Of a stretch of DNA of 64,000 nt, positions 46,309 to 55,556 are shown one piece after another. The stretch's first letter is position 1; each line of letters opens with the position of its first letter. This DNA is from JADJOY01 sp016713535 [NCBI: Deltaproteobacteria bacterium]. Lineage in GTDB: Bacteria > JADJOY01. Where the stretch lies: NCBI GenBank assembly GCA_016713535.1, contig JADJOY010000016.1, positions 62,001 to 126,000 on the forward strand, given 5' to 3'. The notes beneath the pieces are model-generated. The model saw only the letters and a program-made list of their open reading frames with translations, did no database searches and had not been told where the DNA came from. Position numbers and translations under genes: made by a program.

Positions 46309-46327
46309 GAGAATGATTTTCACTATC
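46309..46327 (-). promoter_or_regulatory. Fur box
   Basis: GAGAATGATTTTCACTATC matches the 19-bp Fur consensus GATAATGATAATCATTATC at 15 positions. It overlaps one base pair of the proposed -10 region and the expected transcription start of the porin gene, the usual place for iron-Fur repression. The A/T-rich patch stands out from the GC-rich surroundings. Confidence 0.8.
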
Positions 46328-46355
46328 GATACCATTTGCACGCCGTCTCCGTCAA
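46326..46355 (-). promoter_or_regulatory. Candidate sigma-70 promoter of the porin/bfd/bfr operon
   Basis: On the minus strand TTGACG (46355-46350) is followed after 18 bases by TATCGA (46331-46326). The -35 box is strong, the -10 box only fair. Its position directly above the Fur box supports it. Confidence 0.5.
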
Positions 46356-46416
46356 GAGCCACCGAGACTCGAGCGCGCGGGGTACGGAGCTCGCCGACTG
46401 ACGGCGGCTCCGATGG

Positions 46417-47136
46417 ATGCGATCCTCGCATCGCGAGCCGCACGTGGACATCGACCTCACCGAAGCCCGGAACACGCCCACCCGCGAGCGCCGCCTGCGG
46501 CCATGGCTCGCGCCGCTCGCGCTCACGCTGCTGATCTGGACCACCTTGCCGCTCGTCTCGGGCGTGCGGCGCTGGATCAAGAACAACCTCGGCGAGTGGC
46601 CGCTGCGGTATGCGGCGACCGTGCTGTTCGTCGCGCTCGCGATCTTCGCGATCCACCACTTCGTGCGCCGCGCGCGTGTCCGCCACGCGCGCTTCTGGCG
46701 CCAGCTCGCGTTGCTCGCCTCCCTGTACGCGCTGAGCCTGGTGATCTACGGCCACGAGGCCGTCGAGCAGCTCCACCTCTTCGAATACGGACTCCTCGCG
46801 GTGCTGGTGCTGCGCGCGCTGCCACCCTCGCTGCAGGGCCTCCCGCGGCAGGCGAGCGCGTTCGCCATCACCGGCGTCATCGGCCTGGTGGACGAAGGTC
46901 TGCAGGGCCTCATCAACCGGCACTACGATGCGATGCTGGCCGCGCTGACCCGCACCTTCGACGCGAGCCCGGACGAGTTGAAGAACGTGTTCTTCATCCG
47001 CTTCTTCGACTGGCGGGACGTGCGCCTCAACTTCTCCTCGGCCTTGCTGGGGCTCTGGGCGTGGGCGCTGTGGCGCTCCGCGAACGCTCCGCCCGGGGAG
47101 GATCCGGCGCGCGCGGCCCGGCCGGGATCGGGCTGA
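46417..47136 (+). CDS. VanZ-like membrane protein
   Basis: This 239-residue protein has about five hydrophobic helices. GHEAVEQLHLFEYGLLAVLV near residue 110 and VIGLVDEGLQGLINRHYDAM near 150, followed by FDWRDVRLNFSSALLGLWAW, match the VanZ family pattern of H..EYG, DE..Q and D..D...N..G. The role of the family is poorly known; in enterococci VanZ gives low-level teicoplanin resistance. The start is uncertain; a GTG at 46444 is an alternative. It is divergent from the Fur-controlled porin. The next gene follows after three bases. Confidence 0.75.
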   Translation: MRSSHREPHVDIDLTEARNTPTRERRLRPWLAPLALTLLIWTTLPLVSGVRRWIKNNLGEWPLRYAATVLFVALAIFAIHHFVRRARVRHARFWRQLALLASLYALSLVIYGHEAVEQLHLFEYGLLAVLVLRALPPSLQGLPRQASAFAITGVIGLVDEGLQGLINRHYDAMLAALTRTFDASPDELKNVFFIRFFDWRDVRLNFSSALLGLWAWALWRSANAPPGEDPARAARPGSG

Positions 47137-47139
47137 CGC

Positions 47140-48633
47140 GTGGCCTCGCCGTTGCCCGCCGGCCGCGCGCTGCTCGCGGCGCTCGCGTGGCTGGCGTGGG
47201 GTGCGCTGGCCGCGAGCGCGCGCGAGCTCCCGTACGGCCCGCTCACCGGCCCCGAAGAGACCGTCGCCACCCGCGACGGCCACGTGCTCATCCACTTCAC
47301 CCGCGAGGGCGGCGACGCCGTCGACGACACCTTCGTCACCTGGGGCCGCGAGTCGCTCGAGCTCGCGTGGGCCGAGTGGATCGATCGCCTCGGCTGGAAG
47401 GCGCCAGCGCCCGACGGCGGCCAGGGCGGCGACGACCGCTACGACGTCTACCTCGTGAGCTTCGGCAAGCCCGGCATCCCCGACCCCAACCACTTCAACC
47501 GAGGCGTCACCTTCCCCGATGGCCAGATCCGCGGCGCCAGCCACGTCCTCGTCAACGCCGACATCCGCGCGGGCGGAGACCCAGCACGTCATCCGCTCCA
47601 GCCCGTCTACAGCGAGCGCGTCGTGCGCAGCGTGTTCGGCCACGAGCTGATCCACGCCTGCCAGATGGCATACGGACAGGTGCTCGAAGGGTTCCTGAGC
47701 GAGAACTCCGCCACTTACCATCAGGTCGATCTCTACGGCGTCCTCGAGAGTGACGACCCCAAGGACCGCTTCTTCGTCACGCTCCTCACCAGCGAGCGCT
47801 TCGCCCTCCCCGCGTTCAGCGTCCACTCGTTGCTGCCGCTGCTCAACTACGTGCCGGGTTGGTCGAAGTACCTCGTCGACAGCCGCGGCGGCGATCGCAC
47901 GATTCTGCGCCGCATCTACGAGGAGACGACCCTCGACACCTACGGCGGCAGCTTCGACGCCACCGATCGGGTGCTGCGCGCGACGGGTGGCGACCTCGCC
48001 ACCGACTTCCAGACCTACGCCGAGTGGAACTACAAGGTCGGCCCGTACGCGGACGGTAACGGCTACGACCTCGCCGAGCGCTTCGGCTCGCTGTTCGGCA
48101 GCGTGAACGTCACCTTCACCCACGACACGATCCCCGCGAGCGGGGAGTCGGGCGCCCACTCGCCGCGCCCGCTTGCCTCCAACTACGTCCGCTTCGCCTC
48201 CGATCCCGCGAGCGCGGACGGCGTGTTCCGCTTCGACGGGCTCCCCGGCATGAAGTGGGGTGTGACGATCCTCGCCCGCGACCCCGTGAGCCGGCGCTAC
48301 GCGGTCGAGCAACGCCTCCTCGACGAGAGCGACTCCCACGCCGAGATCCCGATCCCCGACTGGAACCGCGCCGACGATCGCGTCGCCGTGATCTCCAACC
48401 TGAGCTTCAACGTGCTGCTCGGCGGGCCCGTCGGGACCTATCGCTACACGATCGAGAACGCGTCCGCGGAACCGCAGAGCGAAGCTCGCCACGGCGGCGG
48501 CTGCGGGATCAGGGCGCACGACGAGGGCGCCGCGCCCGGGCTCGGCGCGGGGCTGGCGCTACTCGCGATCATCCGCGGCCGAGCGCGAACGAGGCGACGC
48601 GCTCACCCAGGACGGCCAGATCCGCGGACGTGA
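47140..48633 (+). CDS. Secreted zinc metalloprotease-like protein with MYXO-CTERM-like tail
   Basis: This 497-residue protein uses a GTG start. A signal peptide ends near LAASA (residue 27). FGHELIHACQ gives HExxH at His168-Glu169-His172, and ENSATYHQVDLY follows as the expected downstream acidic ligand region, near residue 188. Near the end GGGCGIRAHDEG is followed by a hydrophobic stretch and an Arg-rich run (GLALLAIIRGRARTRRR), resembling a MYXO-CTERM sorting signal. It therefore probably stays at the cell surface or is processed. The last 65 bp overlap the convergent glycerate kinase gene. Confidence 0.72.
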   Translation: MASPLPAGRALLAALAWLAWGALAASARELPYGPLTGPEETVATRDGHVLIHFTREGGDAVDDTFVTWGRESLELAWAEWIDRLGWKAPAPDGGQGGDDRYDVYLVSFGKPGIPDPNHFNRGVTFPDGQIRGASHVLVNADIRAGGDPARHPLQPVYSERVVRSVFGHELIHACQMAYGQVLEGFLSENSATYHQVDLYGVLESDDPKDRFFVTLLTSERFALPAFSVHSLLPLLNYVPGWSKYLVDSRGGDRTILRRIYEETTLDTYGGSFDATDRVLRATGGDLATDFQTYAEWNYKVGPYADGNGYDLAERFGSLFGSVNVTFTHDTIPASGESGAHSPRPLASNYVRFASDPASADGVFRFDGLPGMKWGVTILARDPVSRRYAVEQRLLDESDSHAEIPIPDWNRADDRVAVISNLSFNVLLGGPVGTYRYTIENASAEPQSEARHGGGCGIRAHDEGAAPGLGAGLALLAIIRGRARTRRRAHPGRPDPRT

Positions 48634-49744
48634 GCTCGCCGTCGGGCTCGCGCTCGAGGTCCCGTCCGGAGAAGATCGCCGCCAGCCCCGCGACACCGGC
48701 GCCTCCGCTCACGTCCTCGCCGCACACGAGCACGGTGCGGATGCCGCGCCGCGCGGCGCGCGCCGCGACCACCAGCGGCAGTTTTCCGGGCATCGCGAGG
48801 CCATCGAAGCGGCCTTCACCGGTGACCACCAGATCGGTGTCGTCGAGGAGCGCGTCGAAGCCGATCGCATCGAGGACCCGCTCGGCGCCGAGCGCGAGCC
48901 GAGCGCCCAGGAACGCCATCGCGGCTCCGCCGAGCCCGCCGGCCGCTCCCGCCGACGGCAGCGTCGCGATCGACACGCCGAGGTCGCGCACCACCACCTC
49001 GGCGAGCCGCGCCAAGCCCGCCTCGAGACGCTCGACCGCCTCCGGCCCCGCGCCCTTCTGCGGCCCGAACACGCGCGCCGCGCCACGCGCGCCCACGAGC
49101 GGATTGGTGACGTCGCACCACGCCTCGAACGCCGCCGCGCGCAGGCGTGGATCGGTCCCCTCCGTCTCGATCCGGTCGAGATCGACGAGCGCGCCGCCAC
49201 CCGGCGCGAGATCGCGCCCCGCTCGATCGACGAGCCGGAAGCCGAGCGCCTGGGCCATCCCGGCGCCCCCGTCGACGGTCGCGCTGCCGCCGAGGGCGAG
49301 CGCGATCTCGGCCGCGCCCGCGTCGAGGGCCGCGCGCGCCAGCTCGCCCACTCCTCGCGTCGTCGTGAGCAGCGGGTCGCGCTCGGCGGGGGCGAGGAGC
49401 GCGTGCCCACACGCGGCGGCGCTCTCGATCAGCGCTCGCCTCTCGTCGAACGACGCCCACGCCGCGTCGACGGACACTCGCCGGGGCCCCGCGACCCGAG
49501 CGACTCGCCGCTCGCCGCGAGCGGCGCGCGCCAGCACCGCGTCGACAGTCCCCTCACCGCCGTCAGCCACCTCGACGATCTCGACCGCGCGCCCCGGCAG
49601 TGCGCGTGCGAGGCCGGTCGCGATCGCGTTCCCGGCGGAGCGCGAGGAGAACGAGCCGCGCCACTTGTCGCTGGCGACGACGACCCGCGGGCGGGGCTCC
49701 AGCGCCCCCGCGGGCCTTCCGCCCGACGCTCCCACGTCGATCAC
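48569..49744 (-). CDS. glxK: Glycerate 2-kinase (GlxK/GarK type)
   Basis: This 391-residue enzyme phosphorylates glycerate. The start is the GTG at 49744, overlapping the previous stop (GTGA). VVVASDKWRGSFSSRSAGNAIATG lies near 22-45, EIVEVADGGEGTVDAVL near 55 and ALGGSATVDGGAGMAQALGF near 140. FGPQKGAGPEAVERLE and VVTGEGRFDGLAMPGKLPLVVA near 290-312 are the hallmarks of type I glycerate kinases. Its end overlaps the protease gene on the other strand by 65 bp. Coupling to an unknown exported protein gives no pathway hint. Confidence 0.9.
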   Translation of the reverse strand: MIDVGASGGRPAGALEPRPRVVVASDKWRGSFSSRSAGNAIATGLARALPGRAVEIVEVADGGEGTVDAVLARAARGERRVARVAGPRRVSVDAAWASFDERRALIESAAACGHALLAPAERDPLLTTTRGVGELARAALDAGAAEIALALGGSATVDGGAGMAQALGFRLVDRAGRDLAPGGGALVDLDRIETEGTDPRLRAAAFEAWCDVTNPLVGARGAARVFGPQKGAGPEAVERLEAGLARLAEVVVRDLGVSIATLPSAGAAGGLGGAAMAFLGARLALGAERVLDAIGFDALLDDTDLVVTGEGRFDGLAMPGKLPLVVAARAARRGIRTVLVCGEDVSGGAGVAGLAAIFSGRDLEREPDGELTSADLAVLGERVASFALGRG

Positions 49745-51177
49745 GGCGCGACGGTGGCGGTCACCGCGAGCGGCTTGCTGCGCAGCTCGAGAAACCGTGA
49801 CTCCAGGCCACGCTGGTAGCCGTTCACCACGTAGATCTCGCCGAGGGTGCTGTACGAACCGGCGGTGACGCCGGCGAAGTTCGAGAACACGAACCCGACC
49901 TCCGGCGTCTGTCCCCGCTCGCTCTCGGGCCGGTCCTCCCGCGTCGCGTCGTCGACGTAATAGAGGAGCCGCTGGACGCGCGCGAGGCGCGGATCGACGC
50001 GGATCACCCGCGAGATCAGCGCCTGCTCGCCCTTCGCCAGCACGATCCAGTCGGTGTCGCCGAGGTCGAGCGCTTTCTCCTCGGGCGACATGACGCCGTC
50101 GATCTTCACGGGGCTCGGGTTGCGCGAGCTCGTGAAGGTCCAGCCCTCGAGTGCCTTCCCGAAGTCGACCGAGGTGCGGATCTCGATGTCCTTCATGAAG
50201 AAGCCCGGCTCGTACGGCACCGCCACGTACGCGGGCACCAGGATCGCGTTGTCGTAGTAGACGGTGTCGAGGAGATACTCGGCGCTCTCGAGCCCGAGCC
50301 CCGCGTCGACGCTGTTCTTCACGCGCCGGATCACGCGCACCGGGCCCTCTCGGTAGCCGACCGGGATCGAGCGGAGCTGCTCCTCGTTGACCTTCCACTC
50401 GACCAGCCCGAGGAGGAAGAGCGCGCGCACTCGCACCTTGTAGCGATCGAGGAGGTTGGTGGTCGACTGGCCGCGGCCGTCGCGCAGGTTGAAGCTCGAC
50501 CACGAGATCGGCACCGACGTCGACGCGGCGACGAAGTAGTTGTCCGTGCTGACCGAGTCGGCGGTGGCGTCGAGACGGAGATACGACCTCGCGCTCGGCG
50601 GCTGCGGCGCATCGAAGCCGGCGAGGTACGCGTACGCGACCTCGCCGCTCACCGGATCGCGCACCTCGAGCTCGAGCGTGAGGCTGGCGCCGCGCGGCCG
50701 CTCGGCGGCACGCGGGCCCGCGTCGCGCGCCATGAAGACCAGCTCGTCGTTGGCATCGAACGCGCCGCCGTCACCGTCGGGATGCGCGTAGGGACCGAGG
50801 GTGTAGACCCACGGCGCATCGGCCGGCGCGGTGCCCTCGCGCTCGTCGATCTGGAAGGGGATCGGCGCGAGCCCGCCCGCTCCGGCGGCGTAGAGCGCGA
50901 GGTTGCGGATCGGGCGGCCGAGGAGGGGGCCGAGGTCGGCTCCCTCTGCGATCACCGCGTCGTACGCCCGAGCTGGCGCGAGCGCGTTGGTGGAGGTGGC
51001 GGCGTGCGCGACCGCCGCTCGCGCCGGGACGAGTCCGACGGCCACACCGAGCACGAGCGCAGAGGCGGTGAGAACGAGCGCCGCGGTGGGGCGTGATCGC
51101 ACGAGCCGGAGCACGCGAGCCCTCCCGGCACGTCGCGCGCGACGAACGCCGTTCGAGGACGTGGCGGATGACTTCAC
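49741..51177 (-). CDS. Exported protein of unknown function
   Basis: This 478-residue protein begins at a GTG at 51177. Downstream GTG codons are also possible because the first 30 residues are very basic. A signal sequence spans about 30-58 (TAALVLTASALVLGVAVGL). The mature protein is beta-rich, with PIPFQIDEREGTAPADAPWVY and a stretch of paired aromatic strands, perhaps a carbohydrate-interacting or surface domain. No family is recognised. It is translationally coupled to glycerate kinase and divergent from the glycosyltransferase gene. Confidence 0.62.
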   Translation of the reverse strand: MKSSATSSNGVRRARRAGRARVLRLVRSRPTAALVLTASALVLGVAVGLVPARAAVAHAATSTNALAPARAYDAVIAEGADLGPLLGRPIRNLALYAAGAGGLAPIPFQIDEREGTAPADAPWVYTLGPYAHPDGDGGAFDANDELVFMARDAGPRAAERPRGASLTLELEVRDPVSGEVAYAYLAGFDAPQPPSARSYLRLDATADSVSTDNYFVAASTSVPISWSSFNLRDGRGQSTTNLLDRYKVRVRALFLLGLVEWKVNEEQLRSIPVGYREGPVRVIRRVKNSVDAGLGLESAEYLLDTVYYDNAILVPAYVAVPYEPGFFMKDIEIRTSVDFGKALEGWTFTSSRNPSPVKIDGVMSPEEKALDLGDTDWIVLAKGEQALISRVIRVDPRLARVQRLLYYVDDATREDRPESERGQTPEVGFVFSNFAGVTAGSYSTLGEIYVVNGYQRGLESRFLELRSKPLAVTATVAP

Positions 51178-51367
51178 GAACGCGGCGACCGAACCGGCAC
51201 GACGGAGAGGGTGGCACCCATATAGCGACGCGCGCTCGACACCGCAAGCGGGCTCTGCGGGCCACGCGCGGCGGACTGGATCTCGAACTCGGCGCGCCCA
51301 CGTACTATGCCGTGGACGTGGCGGCTCGGTGACGGCCGCCGCTCGCCCCCACCCTGGGAACCGTAGC

Positions 51368-53053
51368 GTGAGCCACGAGCCAACCGCCAGCCGTGAAGCC
51401 TCGCGCGCCCGCGCCGCGCTGCTGCTCGTGGCGTTGATCGTGCCCCTCTACGGCGCACGCCTCGGCGCGGCGCCGCTCTTCGATCGCGACGAGGCGTTCT
51501 ACGTGCAAGCCGCGCGCGAGATGGCCGCGCGCGACGACCGCATGACTCCCTGGTTCAACGACGCCGCGCGCTTCGACAAGCCGATCCTCTTCTACTGGGC
51601 GCAGCTCGCGAGCCGCGACCTCCTGGGCGAGAGCGAGACCGCGGCGCGGCTGCCCTCGGCGATCGCGGTCTCGGCGCTGGTGGCGCTGGTGTTCTGCACT
51701 CTCGACGGGCTCGCCGGGACGCGCGCCGCGTTCGCCGCCGCGCTCCTCGCCGGCATCGCCGGCGAGTCGCTGGTGCTCGGCCGGCTCGGCATCCCGGACG
51801 CGACGTTCGCGCTCTTCCTGACCGGCATGTGGCTGTGTGCGTTCGCCTGGGTGGACGGGATCGTCGAGCCGAGGAGCGGCGCGACCTGGCTCGCGGTGTT
51901 CGGCTCGCTCGCGATCCTCACCAAGGGCATCGTCGCGCCGGTGCTGCTGGTGCTGGCGCTCGCCGGTCACCGCGCGTGGAGCGGGCCGTTCCGTGGGCGG
52001 ATCGATCGCGTCTCGCTCGCCCGGCTGCTTGCGGTGGGCGCGCTCCTCACCGCGCCGTGGTTCGCGATCGAGACGGCGCTCGAGGGGTGGGAGTTCCCGA
52101 AGACGTTCTTCTTCAAGCACCACTTCGAGCGCTTCGTGAGCGGCCTCCCCGGTCACGACAAGCCGTGGTGGTACTTCGCCACCAACGTGCCGTTCCTGTT
52201 CCTGCCGGCGATCGTCTACCTGCCCGCGGCGGTGACCGCGGCGCGCCGTGCGGATGCCCGGCCGGATGCGGCGGTACGGGTTCGGCTCACCCGCTTCGCC
52301 TTCGCGTGGTTCGCCGCGGTGCTCGTTTTCTTCTCGCTCTCCAGGGGCAAGCTCGCGAACTACGTGTTCCCCGCCCTACCCGCGGCCGCGATCGTCGCCG
52401 GGCTCGAGGTCGAGGCCCGCTGGGCGCGCCGGCGCGCGACGGGCGCCACCGAGCGCGTGCTGATCGCGGCCCTCGCGGCCGCAGCGCTCGCCTGCGTGTC
52501 GCTGTCGGGCGCGGTCGGCCGGTTCCTGGGCTCGTTCCTCGCGGAGGAGAACCGCGCCCAGCTCGTCGACCTGGGCTGGTGGCCACTGCTTCCCGGAGCG
52601 GCCCTGGCGGCTCTCGCGGCCGTCGGCGCGCGCGCACTGCGAGCGGGTGAACCGCGGCGGTTCTTCGCCGCCACCGGCCTCGCGTTCGCCGGCTTCGCGC
52701 TCTTCGTCGCGCTGGTCGCGATGCCCGCCTTCGGCGAGCAGGTCCACGGCGCGACCCGCGACGTCGCGCTGCGCATCGGGCGCGCGCTCGATCACACGCC
52801 AGGGCGCATCCTCCAGTACAAGCTCCACCGCCCGACGATGGTGTTCTACGCGCGCCACCCCATCACGGTGACCAAGGATCGCGAGGACCTCGACGCCGCG
52901 CTCGCGAGCCCCGAGCCACTCTTCGTCGCGACGCTGCGCAAGCACCTCGCGAAGGATCCGATCCCGGGCGTGACCGAGATCGGCGGCGGTGACCGCGTGG
53001 TGGTTCTCGCCAACGACGCCGCTCTCGCCGCGCTCCGCCAGCGCGAGCGCTGA
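51368..53053 (+). CDS. ArnT/PMT-like polytopic glycosyltransferase
   Basis: This 561-residue GT39/GT83-type protein has about eleven membrane helices. LFDRDEAFYVQAAREMAARDDRMTP near residues 37-61 carries the DE motif of lipid-linked-sugar transferases. FDKPILFYWAQLASRDLLGE follows, the KP...W motif of ArnT-like enzymes. It should transfer a sugar from an undecaprenyl carrier onto lipid A, protein or polysaccharide in the periplasm. The start is a GTG at 51368; an upstream GTG at 51329 is possible. Its end is 47 bp from the convergent TPR membrane protein. Confidence 0.82.
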   Translation: MSHEPTASREASRARAALLLVALIVPLYGARLGAAPLFDRDEAFYVQAAREMAARDDRMTPWFNDAARFDKPILFYWAQLASRDLLGESETAARLPSAIAVSALVALVFCTLDGLAGTRAAFAAALLAGIAGESLVLGRLGIPDATFALFLTGMWLCAFAWVDGIVEPRSGATWLAVFGSLAILTKGIVAPVLLVLALAGHRAWSGPFRGRIDRVSLARLLAVGALLTAPWFAIETALEGWEFPKTFFFKHHFERFVSGLPGHDKPWWYFATNVPFLFLPAIVYLPAAVTAARRADARPDAAVRVRLTRFAFAWFAAVLVFFSLSRGKLANYVFPALPAAAIVAGLEVEARWARRRATGATERVLIAALAAAALACVSLSGAVGRFLGSFLAEENRAQLVDLGWWPLLPGAALAALAAVGARALRAGEPRRFFAATGLAFAGFALFVALVAMPAFGEQVHGATRDVALRIGRALDHTPGRILQYKLHRPTMVFYARHPITVTKDREDLDAALASPEPLFVATLRKHLAKDPIPGVTEIGGGDRVVVLANDAALAALRQRER

Positions 53054-53100
53054 CCCGAGGCGAGCCACCGGAGGCGGCCCATGGCGCGAACGCCAGGAGC

Positions 53101-54786
53101 TCAGCCGCCGAGACGCGCGACCTCGCGGCGTGCCTGCGCACCCCACTCGGCGTCGCGCGCGTAGCGGGCGGCCGCCTCGCGCATCGCGGCGAGCGCCGCG
53201 GCCCGATCGCCGCGCTTCTCGGCGATCCGCGACAGGTACCACCACGGCTCGCCGTCGTCGGGGAAGGCACTCGCGACCGCCCGGTAGACCGGCTCCGCCT
53301 CGCTCGCGCGCCCCACGTCGTAGAGGAGCCCCGCGAACGTGAGCAGCATGCCGTGATCGCGTGGCGCGAGCCGCGCCGCCTCGCCGGCCTCGGCGAGCGC
53401 GCCGGCGGCGTCGCCGCGCTTCGAGAGCGTGAGCGCCAGCGCATGGTGGAACTCGGCGCGGCCCGGTGCGAGCGCGATCGCGTCGCGCGCCGCGCGCTCG
53501 GCCTCGTCGAAGCGCTCGGTGGACGTGTACGCAGCGATCAGGTTGACGCGCGCCTTGGGGTTCGCGGGCGCGACCTCGACCATGCGCTGCCACATCGCGA
53601 GCTCGCTCCGGTACGGCCACACCGCCGCGATCGATCCCGTGGCCAGCACCCCCGCGAGCGCGGCTGTCGCCAGCACGCGCGAACGCGCGCCGAGCCGCTC
53701 CAGCAGCGCCGCCAGCGCGAAGCACACGCCGATCGACGGCACGTAGAGCAAGCGCTCGGCGAGCGCCGTCCCCACCGGGAAGAGCAGATTCGAGACCGGC
53801 AGGTAGGCGAGCACGAACACACCGAGCGCGAGCGCCCACGGACGGGCGGCGCGCGCGCCGCGCAGCGCCGCGACGAACGTCAGGGCGGCGGCCACCAGCA
53901 CCAGCGCGCCGGGGATCCAGCGCGGATCGGTGAACACGGCGCGCACCACCGCGACCGTGCTCGAACGATCGGGCATGAGCCCCACGGGGAAGATCGTGAG
54001 CCGCGCCGCGGTGCCGAACGAGGCGAGCGCCGAGAGGATCCGGAACGTCGGCGCCACGCCGACCAGCGGGTTGTCGCCGATCCCGATCGGCTCGACTGCG
54101 AGCAGCCCACCCATCACCGCGAGGCGGATCGCCATCGCCAGCACCAGGCCGAGCATCACCTCGAGCCAGGCGCGAACCCGTGGACGCCCGTCGCCGCTCG
54201 ACAGGTCGCCGAGCAGCATCAGCGCGGGGATCACCACCGCGCTCTCCTTCGCCAGGAACGCCGCGCACACGGCGCCGGCCGCGAGGCGCGGACGCGCCGT
54301 GAGGTGCGCCCGCCACGCCGCGAGCCCGAGCGCCGCGGCGAGCAGCTCGCCGCGCCCGACCAGCGTGCCGAGGACGTCGGCGTGGACCGGATGGAGCGCG
54401 AACACCAATCCCGCCACCAGACGCGCCGCCTCGAGACCGAGGAGCGAAGCGGCCAGCTCGCCCACGAGCACCGCCACCGCGCCGTGGAGCAGGCCGTTGG
54501 CGAGGCGCTGCGCCGGCACCCCGAGCGGATCGATCGCCGCGAACGAGAGCACCGTGAGGGGCCGGTACTCGTTGCCCTGGCGGATGCCGGTGCCGGCCCA
54601 GTAGCCGGTCGTGAAGATCGAGTGCCACTGGATCGGCGCGTGGGCGAGCGCGTTGCGCTCGACGAGGGCGTGATCGTCGTAGACCGGGCCGGCGCCCGAG
54701 AGCGGCGCGTTGACGGCGAGCGCGGCGAGCAGCGTCGCGATGCGGACCAGGCGCGTCCGCGCGGGGGTGGCGACGCTCGCGCCCAT
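53101..54786 (-). CDS. TMTC-like polytopic membrane protein with C-terminal TPR repeats
   Basis: This 561-residue protein has an N-terminal membrane domain with about nine helices to about residue 395. The DDHALVERN motif near 36-44 recalls the acidic first-loop motif of GT-C enzymes. From about 415 onward, three or four TPR units follow (ARVNLIAAYTSTERFDEAERAA, FHHALALTLSKRGDAAGALAEA, LLTFAGLLYDVGRASEAEPVYR). This architecture matches the TMTC O-mannosyltransferase-like group and its bacterial relatives. It is convergent with the ArnT-like gene and may belong to the same surface glycosylation function. The start may be 21 bases upstream at a TTG. Confidence 0.78.
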   Translation of the reverse strand: MGASVATPARTRLVRIATLLAALAVNAPLSGAGPVYDDHALVERNALAHAPIQWHSIFTTGYWAGTGIRQGNEYRPLTVLSFAAIDPLGVPAQRLANGLLHGAVAVLVGELAASLLGLEAARLVAGLVFALHPVHADVLGTLVGRGELLAAALGLAAWRAHLTARPRLAAGAVCAAFLAKESAVVIPALMLLGDLSSGDGRPRVRAWLEVMLGLVLAMAIRLAVMGGLLAVEPIGIGDNPLVGVAPTFRILSALASFGTAARLTIFPVGLMPDRSSTVAVVRAVFTDPRWIPGALVLVAAALTFVAALRGARAARPWALALGVFVLAYLPVSNLLFPVGTALAERLLYVPSIGVCFALAALLERLGARSRVLATAALAGVLATGSIAAVWPYRSELAMWQRMVEVAPANPKARVNLIAAYTSTERFDEAERAARDAIALAPGRAEFHHALALTLSKRGDAAGALAEAGEAARLAPRDHGMLLTFAGLLYDVGRASEAEPVYRAVASAFPDDGEPWWYLSRIAEKRGDRAAALAAMREAAARYARDAEWGAQARREVARLGG

Positions 54787-54874
54787 CAGCGGCGCGCGAT
54801 CCGGCAAGACGCCGAGGAACCGCCGCGCGCGGGCGCGGCGCCCGCCGCCGCGACCGCGGTCGGACGAGCGAGCT

Positions 54875-55426
54875 TCAATTGATCGCGGAGCCGCCCGGCA
54901 CGAGCGCGAGCGGATTGATGCCCATGTTGCGCAGCGACGTCTCCCACACCGCCGTGGCGTCGGTCGCGAACACCAGGCCGGGATCGACGTCGGACGTCAC
55001 CCAGGCGCCCTGGGTGATCTCCGCCTCGAGCTGGCCGGGGCCCCAGCCCGCGTAGCCCATGAAGAGTCGGAAGTCGCCGTCGCCCTTCTCGCACACGTCG
55101 CGCAGCGCGATCATCGAGCGGCTCATGCTGATCCCGCCCACGACGTGGTGGGTGTCACCGTATTCGTGCTTGCTCGAGTGGAGGATCCAGCCGACCTCGC
55201 GGCTCACCGGCCCGCCGATCATCACCGGCCGCGCCGGGTCGCCGTGATAGGCGAGGCTCTGCGCGTTCGTGAACTCGCCCATCGTGAGCGGCGAGACCTG
55301 GTTGATCACCAGCCCGAACGAGCCCTCGGCGCCGTGCTCCACCACCAGCACCACCGAGCGGTAGAAGTTCGGATCGAGGAGCTGGGGCATCGCGATCAGC
55401 AGTCCAGGCGCGAACGAGCTCGGCAT
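54875..55426 (-). CDS. algH: AlgH/UPF0301 family protein
   Basis: This 183-residue protein shows the family landmarks GLLIAMPQLLDPNFYRSVVLVVEH, GLVINQV, VMIGGPVSREVGWILHS and FMGYAGWGPGQLEAEI. The ATG at 55426 is preceded by GGGAGGCCCAACCGT. AlgH was named from alginate regulation in Pseudomonas, but its biochemical role is unsettled. It is divergent from the SagB-type gene, 130 bp apart. Confidence 0.92.
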   Translation of the reverse strand: MPSSFAPGLLIAMPQLLDPNFYRSVVLVVEHGAEGSFGLVINQVSPLTMGEFTNAQSLAYHGDPARPVMIGGPVSREVGWILHSSKHEYGDTHHVVGGISMSRSMIALRDVCEKGDGDFRLFMGYAGWGPGQLEAEITQGAWVTSDVDPGLVFATDATAVWETSLRNMGINPLALVPGGSAIN

Positions 55427-55556
55427 ACGGTTGGGCCTCCCTTCGGGAGCGGTCCTCTGACGCGGAGTATACGGCCCGCCTTCGCGCGCGCGAAACGGTG
55501 ACGGAGACGGCTTCGACGAGCCCGGGTTAGGTTGCGCGACGCGAAAAGGGGGTGGA

